Positions 43,754 through 51,848 of a DNA stretch of 64,000 nucleotides are shown here, one piece after another. This DNA comes from DATMRS01 sp035566015. Its GTDB lineage: Bacteria; Pseudomonadota; Alphaproteobacteria; Sphingomonadales; Sphingomonadaceae. The position numbers and the translations under genes are program-made. Location: contig DATMRS010000023.1 of NCBI GenBank assembly GCA_035566015.1, positions 186,001 to 250,000 on the forward strand, written 5' to 3'. The notes beneath the pieces were generated by a model that did no database searches, had not been told where the DNA came from, and saw only the letters and a list, made by a program, of their open reading frames with translations. The stretch's first letter is position 1. The number at the start of each line of letters is the position of its first letter.

Positions 43754-44484
43754 TCCTCCTCTATCACGCCGAACCGACGCTCTATGCGCTGAAGCCGCTG
43801 ATCGCGCTCGAGGAACTCGGCCTTTCCTACGAAAGCCGCTGGATCGACGAGAGGCCGGTCGAACGCGTTGTGCCCGATTTTCCGGGCGAGGCGACGCAGG
43901 CGATCCGGGTGGAAGGCGACGGGCCGGTGCTTGTCGACGGCGACGCCATGCTGACAAGCTCCTTCTTCATCCTCGAATATCTCGCGCAGGCTTATGCCGA
44001 GCCGCCGCTCGCGCCGGCCGATCCCTACGAATATTATCAGGCGCAGGCGATCGGGCAGACCGTCGCCGGCACGATCGCGCCGTTCGTCTCGGCGCTGGCG
44101 GTGGCGGCCCATCCGGTGCCCGCCGGCGACTATGGCGACATCGAACCGGTCGAACGGCGCCGTGCGTGGGAAAATGCCAGCGCATCGGGGCAGGACATAA
44201 CCGGCCTTAGCAACCGCCTCGAACCCGGGCTGCGCAAGCTCGGCACATTGCTGGGCGAGCGCGACTGGTTCCTCCCGGCCTATTCGATCGCCGATATCGA
44301 TGTCTTCGCAATCGTGCGCGAGGTGCCGGCACTGGCGCCGGGACTGCTCGACGAGGTGGCGCCCAACCTGCCGGGGTTCTGCGAGCGCATGGAGGCCCGC
44401 CCGGCCGTGCAGCGCGCATTGGCGAAAGGCTGGGGCAGCGCGACCCGCTATCTGCCCGGCCCGGAAATCTCGCGCTGGGGATGA
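43750..44484 (+). CDS. Glutathione S-transferase (second copy)
   Basis: 244 residues from ATG 43750, coupled to the previous GST. Thioredoxin-like N-terminus LLYHAEPTLYALKPLIALEELGLSYESRWID with a glutathione-binding segment at LTSSFFILEYLAQAYA, and a helical C-terminus with YSIADIDVFAIVREV. Divergent from the first copy: the interdomain region is different and the N-terminal catalytic Ser/Asn is less clear. In lignin-ether and related pathways, stereo-selective GSTs and a glutathione-removing GST often occur as pairs. A strong terminator follows 13 bases after the stop. Confidence 0.83.
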   Translation: MILLYHAEPTLYALKPLIALEELGLSYESRWIDERPVERVVPDFPGEATQAIRVEGDGPVLVDGDAMLTSSFFILEYLAQAYAEPPLAPADPYEYYQAQAIGQTVAGTIAPFVSALAVAAHPVPAGDYGDIEPVERRRAWENASASGQDITGLSNRLEPGLRKLGTLLGERDWFLPAYSIADIDVFAIVREVPALAPGLLDEVAPNLPGFCERMEARPAVQRALAKGWGSATRYLPGPEISRWG

Positions 44485-44497
44485 TGTCCCGATAAAT

Positions 44498-44531
44498 AAA
44501 AAGGGAGCCGGCCCATGCCGGCTCCCTTTTT
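44498..44531. terminator. Strong bidirectional rho-independent terminator
   Basis: A perfect 15-bp stem, AAAAAGGGAGCCGGC with GCCGGCTCCCTTTTT, around a 4-base loop, with A- and T-runs on both sides. It lies between the convergent GST and DUF6152 genes and would stop transcription from both directions. Confidence 0.92.
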
Positions 44532-44538
44532 CCTTGGT

Positions 44539-44976
44539 TCAGTCGCGTTTGGCGCGCTTGGCGGCGGCTTCGGCGGCTTCGGTGTTGGGATTGCCGAGCG
44601 AAAGCTCGCGGCCGTCGGGGAAGCTGATCTCGGCGGCGCTGGCGCGGGTGTCCCCGTCGCGGGCGCGGAACGCCTGCACCGTGATCTTCGTCCCCGGCGG
44701 CAACGAATTGCGGTTCCAGCCGCGCCGCAGCAGCGCACTCGGCGCACCACCCTCGACGCGCCATTCCTCATGCTTGCCGGTCTTCGGGTTCACCACGTCG
44801 ATATGAATCCAGCTATGCGGATTCACCCATTCGAACTTGATAACCTTGCCTTCGAGCTTGATCGGCTGGTTCTGATCGAACTCCGCCGCGAAAGAGTGAT
44901 GGGCGTCGGCCGTGCCGGCCCCTCCCGCCATCACCAACGCCCCGATCATCAGGGCACGCCAACTCTTCATACGCAC
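44539..44976 (-). CDS. Exported DUF6152-family protein
   Basis: 145 residues from GTG 44976, 8 bases after AAGGAG; ATG 44970 is the alternative. Signal peptide to about residue 25 (LMIGALVMAGGAGTADA-HH). The mature protein starts with HHSFAAEFDQNQP, the hallmark of DUF6152, followed by KLEGKVIKFEWVNPHSWIHIDVVNPKTGKHEEW and NSLPPGTKITVQAFRARDG, an OB-fold-like beta barrel. The N-terminal HH pair could bind metal. Function unknown. It is 53 bases downstream of the 268-residue unknown gene and next to a PQQ enzyme in the same orientation, a context repeated in other sphingomonads as far as I recall. Confidence 0.82.
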   Translation of the reverse strand: MRMKSWRALMIGALVMAGGAGTADAHHSFAAEFDQNQPIKLEGKVIKFEWVNPHSWIHIDVVNPKTGKHEEWRVEGGAPSALLRRGWNRNSLPPGTKITVQAFRARDGDTRASAAEISFPDGRELSLGNPNTEAAEAAAKRAKRD

Positions 44977-45029
44977 TGTGGAAACTCCTTCTTCCGTCTC
45001 GCGAAATCATCCAGCGGCACCGTCGCCGC

Positions 45030-45836
45030 TCACTTCCTCGGATATTTGTCCTTGTCCTTCAGCAGGTCGCCGTAGAGCAGCGTTTCCGAGAAGGGCACGC
45101 AGCGGAAATCGAGGAGCTGCGCGTTCGGCTCGGTCCGCCGGTAGAGCGGCATCGAAATCTTCCACGGCTTCGTATAAAGCGCCGGATCGTCGATCGTCGC
45201 CTCGTAGAGGATGTGATCGGGGTCCTTGAGCGTGAAGCGCTCCGTCACGGTCGCGGTGGGCGAGAGATAATTGCCCGAACGATCGAGCCACGTCATCCCG
45301 TTCTGCGCGAGCGTCACGACCTTCAGCGTATCGCCGTCCCACTCGCCATAAGAGGTGCCCATCCAGGTATCGATCGGCGGCACCTCAACCTTCTGCATGT
45401 GGATGACGCGGTTCGCAGACGCATATTCATAGGCGACCAAAATGTCGCCATTGTCGCCCTGCACGATCTGGAACGGGTAGCTCATATAGTTCGCGCGCGG
45501 AATGCCCGGCAGGTAGCAGGCCGCCTCCGGGTCCGCCTTCGGCGCGCTCTTGCGGTTCTTGTCGCGCTGCGCCAGCGCTTCGGGCTTGTAGGGGATCGAT
45601 CCGCCCTCGACCACGCCCAGCCCCGGCGGGCTCGCCCCGATCGCGCCCAGTTGCTCCGGCGCGACCAGCGACGGCCCGGCATCGTGCGGCTCCAGATTCC
45701 AGTTGGCGCTGTTCATCGTCTGCCAGATGCCGTTCAGGTTCGGCTTGCCGCCCAGACGCGCCGGCGATGCAGCCGACGCCGCCCCACCGGCAAATACCAA
45801 TGCCACCGCGGCGGCAAACCCCAATATCCTGCTCAT
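45030..45836 (-). CDS. Exported protein of unknown function (268 residues), paired with PQQ enzyme
   Basis: ATG 45836 follows AAGGAGAGGGG. Signal peptide to about residue 22 (LGFAAAVALVFAGGAASA-AS). Mature start SPARLGGKPNLNGIWQTMN. The C-terminal half carries a beta-rich block: DTWMGTSYGEWDGDTLKVVT, then VTERFTLKDPDHILYEATIDDP and KPWKISMPLYRR. The 348-residue protein at 50802 has the same block (GHWEGNTLVVET, MTERFTMTGPDSIVYEVTYNDP, APWTARLDW), so the two are diverged members of one family. Each sits beside a heme-less PQQ propeller. Function unknown; a periplasmic partner or enzyme acting on the same substrate is the inference. Confidence 0.8.
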   Translation of the reverse strand: MSRILGFAAAVALVFAGGAASAASPARLGGKPNLNGIWQTMNSANWNLEPHDAGPSLVAPEQLGAIGASPPGLGVVEGGSIPYKPEALAQRDKNRKSAPKADPEAACYLPGIPRANYMSYPFQIVQGDNGDILVAYEYASANRVIHMQKVEVPPIDTWMGTSYGEWDGDTLKVVTLAQNGMTWLDRSGNYLSPTATVTERFTLKDPDHILYEATIDDPALYTKPWKISMPLYRRTEPNAQLLDFRCVPFSETLLYGDLLKDKDKYPRK

Positions 45837-45870
45837 CCCCTCTCCTTTCCTCTCAAAAGCAGGGGGCGCT

Positions 45871-47763
45871 TCACAGCGAATAGGCCATGATGACGCCGCC
45901 CGCGTTTATCGCGATATATTGCTTGCCACTGCGCCCCTCGTAACTGATCGGATTGGCGTTGGCGCTGTTGCCAAGCTTCGCTTCCCATAACTCCTTGCCC
46001 GTCCTTGAATCGAATGCGCGAAACCGCTTGTCGTTGGTGGCGCCGATGAAGACGAGGCCGCCGGCAGTGACCGACGGGCCGGCGCTGCCCGAATTGCCAA
46101 GCAACTGCTTGCCTTCGGGCAGTTCGTCATAGATGCCCAGCGGCACCGCCCATTTGATCTCGCCCGTATTCGCGTCGACGGCGGTCAGCCGGGCCCAGGG
46201 CGGCTTGTAGCAGGGCGCGCTCGTGCCGACCGGCTTGCCCGATTTATCATATTGGCCGCTGAGCGGCGCCGAGAAGGAGAAGAAAGGCCCCTTTCCGTCG
46301 ACGCTGGCGCGATCATAAGGCTGATCGGTATCGTCGGCATCGAAGCTGTAATGAATATTGGGGTCCACCTTCTCGACCCAGCCGACCAGCGACGTGTCAT
46401 GCGCGTTGACATAGACCCAGCCGGTGGTGGGATCGGCGGCGGGGCCGCCCCAGTTCACGCCGCCAATGCCACCGGGCACCTGGATGGTCGATCGCGGCGG
46501 CGTTCCGTCCTTGTGGAACAGGAAGGGCGTGAACGGCCCGGCATTGTAGAAACCGCCGCTCTTCTCCCACAGCGCCATGCAGGCCGCCGCATGTTCGGGC
46601 GTGGTATCCGCCGCCGTGACGATATCGGCCTTGGTGACCGAAACCCGGCTCAAGGGCGCCGGCTTGACCGGGAACGGCTCCGTCGGCGAATAATATTCGC
46701 CGGGTACGTCGCCCTTCGGCACCGGCCGTTCCTCCACGTCGAAGAGCGGCTTGCCCGTCTTGCGATCGAAGACGAAGAAATAGCTGGTCTTGCCGACATG
46801 GGCGAGCGCCGGATGCTCCTTGCCATCAACCGTGACGTCGATCAGCGCGCCCGCGCTCGGCACGTCCGAATCCCAGATATCGTGATGCACCGTCTGGAAG
46901 TGCCAGCGATATTTGCCGGTCTTGAGATCGACCGCGACGATCGAGTTGCCGAACAGGTTCGCGCCCGGGCGGCTGCCGCCCCAATAATTGGGCGAGGGCG
47001 AGCTGATCGGCAGGTAGACGAGGCCGCGCTCCTCATCCACCGGGGCGGAGAAGGCCCACATGTTGGTGCCCGACCGGCCCTTCCACCCGTCGCCCCACGT
47101 CTCGTTGAATTTCTCGCCCTTGCGCGGCACCGTCTGAAACTCCCAGAGCTTCTTGCCGGTGCGCACGTCGAAGGCGCGCGGATTGCCCGGCACGCCGATC
47201 GGATTTTCCAGCGTGGCCGCGCCGATGACCACGACGTCGCCCGAAATGGTGGGCGCGCCGCCATAAGGGACGCCGACGTCGATATAGCCGTCCTTGCCGA
47301 ATTGGCCGACGACGGTGCCCTTCGCCGCATCGAGCGCGAGCATGCGCGAGCCGATCATCACCAATATGCGTGCCGGCATATGCGCATCGCCCGGCCAATA
47401 GCCCACACCGCGAATCGAAATGCCGTGGCCCGGCTTCTTCGGGGCGGGCTCGGTATGGACCCACAGTTCCTTGCCCGTATCGGCATCGAGCGCGACGATC
47501 CGATTTCCGGCGGGAAAATACATCACGCCGCCGATCACCAGCGGCACTGCGGTATTGTACGCCCGTATGGGATAGGTCCAGGCGACTTTGAGGTTCGAAA
47601 CGTTCGATCGGTTGATCTGGTCCAGCGGGGAATAGCGCGTCGCGGCGAGATCTCGATTGATCGTCCGCCAGTCGCCTGCGGGGATCGGTGTGCGCGCGTC
47701 CGCCCCGGCCACCGCCACGAAAGCGATAATGGCAGCCAAACCAAGACCATTAGTGACGCGCAT
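45871..47763 (-). CDS. PQQ-binding quinoprotein dehydrogenase without heme domain (copy 1)
   Basis: 630 residues from ATG 47763, after GGGGGGTG. Signal peptide to about residue 23 (LGLAAIIAFVAVAGADA-RT). Eight-bladed propeller with ATRYSPLDQINRSNVSNLKVAW, ALDADTGKELWV, AFDVRTGKKLWEFQ, AVDLKTGKYRWHFQTVHHDIWDSDVP (catalytic-type Asp), FDRKTGKPLF and a C-terminal DSRTGKELWEAKLG. No CxxCH anywhere, so electrons must leave through a separate acceptor. The motif HHD(I/L)WD is shared with copy 2 and with soluble or membrane glucose and inositol dehydrogenases. Upstream divergent genes are two DUF6644 membrane proteins. Confidence 0.9.
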   Translation of the reverse strand: MRVTNGLGLAAIIAFVAVAGADARTPIPAGDWRTINRDLAATRYSPLDQINRSNVSNLKVAWTYPIRAYNTAVPLVIGGVMYFPAGNRIVALDADTGKELWVHTEPAPKKPGHGISIRGVGYWPGDAHMPARILVMIGSRMLALDAAKGTVVGQFGKDGYIDVGVPYGGAPTISGDVVVIGAATLENPIGVPGNPRAFDVRTGKKLWEFQTVPRKGEKFNETWGDGWKGRSGTNMWAFSAPVDEERGLVYLPISSPSPNYWGGSRPGANLFGNSIVAVDLKTGKYRWHFQTVHHDIWDSDVPSAGALIDVTVDGKEHPALAHVGKTSYFFVFDRKTGKPLFDVEERPVPKGDVPGEYYSPTEPFPVKPAPLSRVSVTKADIVTAADTTPEHAAACMALWEKSGGFYNAGPFTPFLFHKDGTPPRSTIQVPGGIGGVNWGGPAADPTTGWVYVNAHDTSLVGWVEKVDPNIHYSFDADDTDQPYDRASVDGKGPFFSFSAPLSGQYDKSGKPVGTSAPCYKPPWARLTAVDANTGEIKWAVPLGIYDELPEGKQLLGNSGSAGPSVTAGGLVFIGATNDKRFRAFDSRTGKELWEAKLGNSANANPISYEGRSGKQYIAINAGGVIMAYSL

Positions 47764-48051
47764 GACAGAACACCCCCCATATAGTTCGGACCGGGCCCAG
47801 CGCATTCGCCTCTCCCGGTGCCGTTCGCCCTCTGCACTAATGAGCATTGCCCATGTTGACAATGTCCGGAATCACGTGTTGGTTAGTTTCGACAATGAAG
47901 CGGGGCCCGAGAGCCGCGCGCTCCGGGGGGATGCCAGTGTGAAAACCGCCTTGAATCGACCTGTTGCCGGCCGTCTGCGAGGCCTGAGGCCGAATCGGCC
48001 CGATGGACCGGTGAGCCGCCTCTTCCATGAATGCAAGGGAGCCGCACTTTG
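47764..48051. promoter_or_regulatory. Divergent region, PQQ copy 1 and DUF6644 genes
   Basis: 288 bases. The 20-mer at 47854-47873 (core TTGACAATGTC) resembles 53908-53927 and, less well, 42889-42908. It could be a regulator site or simply a -35 element (TTGACA). No gene seen. Confidence 0.4.
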
Positions 48052-48597
48052 ATGTCGTCACTTGGCGATCTGTTATACGCATTGACCGAATGGCTGCGCA
48101 CGACGCCGCTCGTCGATCTTGCGATCTGGATTTCGAACCTGCCGCTGAGTCTGTCGATTGGCACCCATTTCTGGGTGATCCCGATAGCCCAGACGCTGCA
48201 TATTCTCGCCATCGCCATGGCGTTCGGTTCGGTGCTGATGATCAATCTGCGCGTCCTGGGGCTGACAGGCAGGAGCCGGACCATGGCGCAGACGGTCCGC
48301 CGCTATCTGCCCTGGATCTGGTGGGCGCTGCTGGTGCTCATCCTGACGGGCATCACGATGATCATCGGCGAGCCGGTGCGCGAACTGATCAATCCGGTCT
48401 TCTGGATAAAGATGGTGCTGGTGATAGCCGCAATAGTGTTGAGCCTCTGGTTTCAGGCGATCGCGCGCCGAAACATGGCTCAATGGGAAGTGACGCACGA
48501 CGGACGCCTCACCATACGCCTCGGCGCGGTGGGGATCATTCTTCTGTGGTGCGCGATCATGGTGGCCGGCCGCTGGATCGCCTACGCGCCGGTTTAG
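48052..48597 (+). CDS. DUF6644-family membrane protein (copy 1)
   Basis: 181 residues from ATG 48052 (48031 would add 7 residues). Four or five membrane segments. The signature is TLHILAIAMAFGSVLMINLRVLGL, with a His at the start of a helix and an Asn/Asp-Leu-Arg at its end, shared with copy 2. Other segments are WIWWALLVLILTGITMII, FWIKMVLVIAAIVLSLW and IILLWCAIMVAGRWIAY. Function unknown. The His positions could bind heme, and the location next to PQQ enzymes suggests a route for electrons to the quinone pool; this is speculative. Nine bases before copy 2. Confidence 0.75.
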   Translation: MSSLGDLLYALTEWLRTTPLVDLAIWISNLPLSLSIGTHFWVIPIAQTLHILAIAMAFGSVLMINLRVLGLTGRSRTMAQTVRRYLPWIWWALLVLILTGITMIIGEPVRELINPVFWIKMVLVIAAIVLSLWFQAIARRNMAQWEVTHDGRLTIRLGAVGIILLWCAIMVAGRWIAYAPV

Positions 48598-48606
48598 GGG
48601 AAAGCG

Positions 48607-49110
48607 ATGACTCTCGAAACGATATGGCGGGCGCTGGAAAGCTCGCCGATAGGCGCCTTCGTGGCCGCCTCGCCCTGGGCTTTTCCAACGATCGAATCGA
48701 TACATGTGATCGCGATCGTCACCGTCGTCGGCTCAATCGCGGTGATGGACCTGCGCCTGCTTGGCGTGGCATCGAACAATTACGCGGTGACGACGATGTC
48801 GCGCGACACGCTGCCCTGGACGTGGGGCGCGTTCGTGATCGCGGCGATTTCGGGCACCTTGCTGTTCATGAGCAAGGCGACCGGTTACATGCAGAACCCC
48901 TATTTTCTGTGGAAGATGGGCCTCCTCGTCCTCGCCGGCCTGAACATGGCGGTGTTCCACCTCTTCACCTGGCGGAGCGTCAGCAATTGGGATTCGGACT
49001 GCGCCATTCCGCTGACCGGGAAGGTCGCCGGCGCCTTGTCGCTGCTCCTCTGGATCGGCGTCATCTTCTGCGGCCGCCTCATCGGCTTCACGCTCGGCCT
49101 GTACGAATAG
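48607..49110 (+). CDS. DUF6644-family membrane protein (copy 2)
   Basis: 167 residues. Same architecture as copy 1: SIHVIAIVTVVGSIAVMDLRLLG is the paired signature helix, followed by LPWTWGAFVIAAISGTLLFM, FLWKMGLLVLAGLNMAVFHLFTW and LSLLLWIGVIFCGRLIGFTLGL. It has an extra His (AVFHLFTW). The two copies differ enough to be a heterodimer rather than a recent duplication. Ends before a hairpin shared with the convergent carboxylesterase. Inner-membrane protein of unknown role. Confidence 0.77.
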   Translation: MTLETIWRALESSPIGAFVAASPWAFPTIESIHVIAIVTVVGSIAVMDLRLLGVASNNYAVTTMSRDTLPWTWGAFVIAAISGTLLFMSKATGYMQNPYFLWKMGLLVLAGLNMAVFHLFTWRSVSNWDSDCAIPLTGKVAGALSLLLWIGVIFCGRLIGFTLGLYE

Positions 49111-49134
49111 ACGTCGCAAAGCCGCAAAAAAATA

Positions 49135-49162
49135 AGCGGCGAAGCAGAAATGCTTCGCCGCT
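49135..49162. terminator. Hairpin between convergent genes
   Basis: AGCGGCGAAGC, 6-base loop, GCTTCGCCGCT (11-bp perfect stem). On the minus strand a T-rich TTATTTTTTT follows, so it is a good rho-independent terminator for the carboxylesterase operon; in the plus direction the T-run is poor. Confidence 0.8.
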
Positions 49163-49191
49163 CTCGTTTGTCGCGTCGGTCGCCTGCCCGA

Positions 49192-50805
49192 TCAATCGGC
49201 GGGCCCGACGTCGCGTATGTACAGCTTCTTGTAAAAGTCGACCTTCGACGCATTCAGCCAGGACCCGCGCCCCGAACTGCCCGCATCGAGCAGCATCGCC
49301 TCGGTCGGCCCCAGCTTATTGACCGACGGCCAGGCGGGCAGGCCCGGACCATTCGGATCGCCCGTGCGCGCAAAGTTCACCCAGTAAGACGATACCTGAT
49401 CGGCGAAGGCCTGCTCGCGCGGGTCAGCGCTCGCCAACCTCGGCGAGCTGCCGTCAGGGAAGGTGCGCGGCGCGGCGAGATTGTTGAAGACATAGGGAAT
49501 CTCGGCGGTATGCGCCGCCCCCAGATTGCGCTTGCCCGGCTCATAAGGCGGGCGGTGGGTGAAATGATAGAACCACACCTTGCGGCCGGTCTTCGCCTGG
49601 CTGTCGGCATAGAAACGCATCAGCCAGCCCAACCCGTCGGAGAAGGGAACGGTAGCGACCGCCTGCGCCTCCGCATCGGTCTTGGCGGGATAGGCGGCAA
49701 GCCCCAGCGCCGCCAGATCACCCCACCGCTTCGACGCGCCCTCGCGCCAGGCGGCGGCCGTCATCGGCGGCCCGAAGCCCGCGGAGAAGGAGCCTTCCTC
49801 GGCATTCGATCCGACAAGGATGTCCACCGCATTCTGCCGGCCATCGGCGAAGGTGACGGCGAGGTCCTCCGGGATGATCCAGCCGTCGACGATCATGCCC
49901 TGGCGGGGCAGCTTGTCGAGGGCATCCTGCGCCGACAGCGCGCGTAGCTGCGCGAGCGAGTTCAGGCCGATCTTCTGCGCGGCCTTGACCGCGTCGGCCT
50001 CAGCCGTCGCGCGCGGGATCATCTTCGTAATGCCGAGCCCCATCCACGATCCGCTTTCGGATATCGCGCGATGGAACAGGCCCTTCGCCTCGGGCGAGCC
50101 GACTAGCGCCGCCGACATGCAGGCGCCGGCGGATTCGCCGAAGATGGTGACATTGTCCGGATCCCCGCCGAACGCAGCGATATTCGCCTTTACCCATTTG
50201 AGCGCGGCGATCGCATCCATCAGCGCGTAATTGCCCGACGCATGATGCGCGGATTCGGCCGTCAGTTCGGGATGCGCGAGGAAGCCGAGCGAGCCGAGGC
50301 GATAGTTGAACGTGACGAGCACGACCCCTTTCGCGGCCAGTGCATCACCCTCGCTGAAGGGGCTCGATCCCGCGCCCTCCGAATAGGCGCCGCCATAAAT
50401 CCATACCATCACCGGGCGCTTCTCGCCCGCTGCCCTGGCGGCGGTCCAGACGTTGAGATAGAGGCAATCCTCCGACATGCCGGGAGAATCGGGCAGGTCC
50501 ACCGACACGTTCACGCGCCCCTTGCCCGGCGGCTGCATGCAGGCCTTGCCATAGGCATTGGCGGGGCGCACGCCGCTCCACGGCGCCATCGGCTGCGGCG
50601 GTTTCCAGCGCAGATTCCCCACCGGCGGCGGCGCGAAAGGAATGCCCTTGAAGGCCGTAACGCCCTTCACCTTGCCCGAAATACCCCGGACGAGGCCCGC
50701 TTTGGTCTGCACGGGCTTTTCAAGGGCGGCATGCCCCGCCGACGCGAGCGCGAGCATCGAGGAGGCAAAGGCGACGCGGAGCGCGGTGCGACGAACGGTC
50801 ATCAT
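49192..50805 (-). CDS. Exported type-B carboxylesterase
   Basis: 537 residues; ATG 50805 and ATG 50802 both fit the AGGAGGGC site. Signal peptide to about residue 27 (ALRVAFASSMLALASAGHA-AL). Family marks: VKTKAGLVRG-like start, GIPFAPPPVGNLRWKPPQP, SEDCLYLNVW, oxyanion loop VWIYGGAYSEGAG, nucleophile FGESAGACMS and His in GAAHTAEIPYVF. It hydrolyses carboxylic esters in the periplasm. Its start overlaps the stop of the 348-residue gene, so it belongs to the operon PQQ copy 2, unknown 348-residue protein, esterase. Ester cleavage next to alcohol oxidation fits stepwise breakdown of an ester or polyester-like substrate. Confidence 0.92.
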   Translation of the reverse strand: MMTVRRTALRVAFASSMLALASAGHAALEKPVQTKAGLVRGISGKVKGVTAFKGIPFAPPPVGNLRWKPPQPMAPWSGVRPANAYGKACMQPPGKGRVNVSVDLPDSPGMSEDCLYLNVWTAARAAGEKRPVMVWIYGGAYSEGAGSSPFSEGDALAAKGVVLVTFNYRLGSLGFLAHPELTAESAHHASGNYALMDAIAALKWVKANIAAFGGDPDNVTIFGESAGACMSAALVGSPEAKGLFHRAISESGSWMGLGITKMIPRATAEADAVKAAQKIGLNSLAQLRALSAQDALDKLPRQGMIVDGWIIPEDLAVTFADGRQNAVDILVGSNAEEGSFSAGFGPPMTAAAWREGASKRWGDLAALGLAAYPAKTDAEAQAVATVPFSDGLGWLMRFYADSQAKTGRKVWFYHFTHRPPYEPGKRNLGAAHTAEIPYVFNNLAAPRTFPDGSSPRLASADPREQAFADQVSSYWVNFARTGDPNGPGLPAWPSVNKLGPTEAMLLDAGSSGRGSWLNASKVDFYKKLYIRDVGPAD

Positions 50806-51848
50806 TTGCCCTCCTGCTGCCTGGCGCGTTCGGCGCGCGATGCGGTGATATAGTTGCGAATCTGCACGTCGCCTTCGTGGCAGGCATATTCGAACGATTC
50901 ATATTTATCGTTGCGCTTCCAATCGAGCCGCGCCGTCCAGGGCGCCGTGAAGACGACTGGATCATTGTAGGTCACTTCATAGACGATCGAGTCGGGCCCG
51001 GTCATCGTGAAGCGTTCCGTCATGCGCGCCTGCTCGCTGATCGGCGTGTCATTTTCGGGTGGCGAACCAGTGGTGCCGATATTGGTGGCCGAGGGGCCGG
51101 GCCGAAAGTGCGTGGTTTCCACCACCAGCGTATTGCCTTCCCAATGCCCCCGGCTCTCGCCCAGCCAGTTGCGAATCTGATTGGGAATCTGCGTCCTGCC
51201 ATCGGTCGGGATGATGCGGGTTTCGTGGATCATCTCCATCTTCACCGCCACGATCGCCGGCGACTGGAAGATGCGGATGCCGTTATTATACTGGAACGGG
51301 AACATCGATGCCGGCAGGCCGCGCGTGATGCAGCGATCCCACGTATCGAAATCGGTCACCCAATCGAACGTCTGCCCCTTGCGCCAGCTCGACCGCATCA
51401 GCGCGGCGCGGCGTTTGCCCTCGGCGGTCATCGCGGGCAGGCGGCCATTGGCGGGGCTCACGAGCAGCGAGGTGCGACGATTGGCGACGCCCGCCTCCGC
51501 CCAGTGGCCGATGCCGATCTTGTTGCTTTCGCCTTCCTTTTCATATCGCGATTGCCGGGCGTCGGCGACCTTGGTGCGCTCGGCATATTCCTCGTCATTC
51601 ATGAAAACGCGGTCGCCATATTTGGGATCGCGCTGTAGCGGCGTGCCGTTGAGAAAGTCGATCGGCCATTTGCCACGCAGGTCCGGCTCGCCCCAGGATG
51701 TCTTCCCGGGCTGATAATTGGTGGGCACCGGGGGCAGGACGGTGAGGTCCGCCGGCGGCGCCTTCGCCTGCTGGGCAAAGGCCGACGCCATGCCGAGCGA
51801 CAGCCACGCCGCCGCGGCGCCGAGCGCCAGATTACGCATTTTAATCAC
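50802..51848 (-). CDS. Exported protein of unknown function (348 residues), paired with PQQ enzyme
   Basis: Signal peptide to about residue 25 (NLALGAAAAWLSLGMASAFA-QQ). Proline-rich mature start, then WGEPDLRGKWPIDFLNGTPLQR in pieces, a linker with DRCITRGLPASMFPFQYNNG and a C-terminal half with GHWEGNTLVVETTHF, MTERFTMTGPDSIVYEVTYND and FTAPWTARLDWKR. The last block is the same as in the 268-residue protein at 45030. It overlaps both neighbours by 4 bases, downstream of a PQQ propeller and upstream of an esterase. Related genes encode a widespread but uncharacterised family in proteobacteria and acidobacteria, as far as I recall. Not recognised as any known enzyme. Confidence 0.8.
   Translation of the reverse strand: MIKMRNLALGAAAAWLSLGMASAFAQQAKAPPADLTVLPPVPTNYQPGKTSWGEPDLRGKWPIDFLNGTPLQRDPKYGDRVFMNDEEYAERTKVADARQSRYEKEGESNKIGIGHWAEAGVANRRTSLLVSPANGRLPAMTAEGKRRAALMRSSWRKGQTFDWVTDFDTWDRCITRGLPASMFPFQYNNGIRIFQSPAIVAVKMEMIHETRIIPTDGRTQIPNQIRNWLGESRGHWEGNTLVVETTHFRPGPSATNIGTTGSPPENDTPISEQARMTERFTMTGPDSIVYEVTYNDPVVFTAPWTARLDWKRNDKYESFEYACHEGDVQIRNYITASRAERARQQEGK

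Noticed and set aside
48027..49322. 431-codon plus-strand open frame
   Set aside because: It overlaps both DUF6644 genes in another frame and lacks any membrane or domain pattern.
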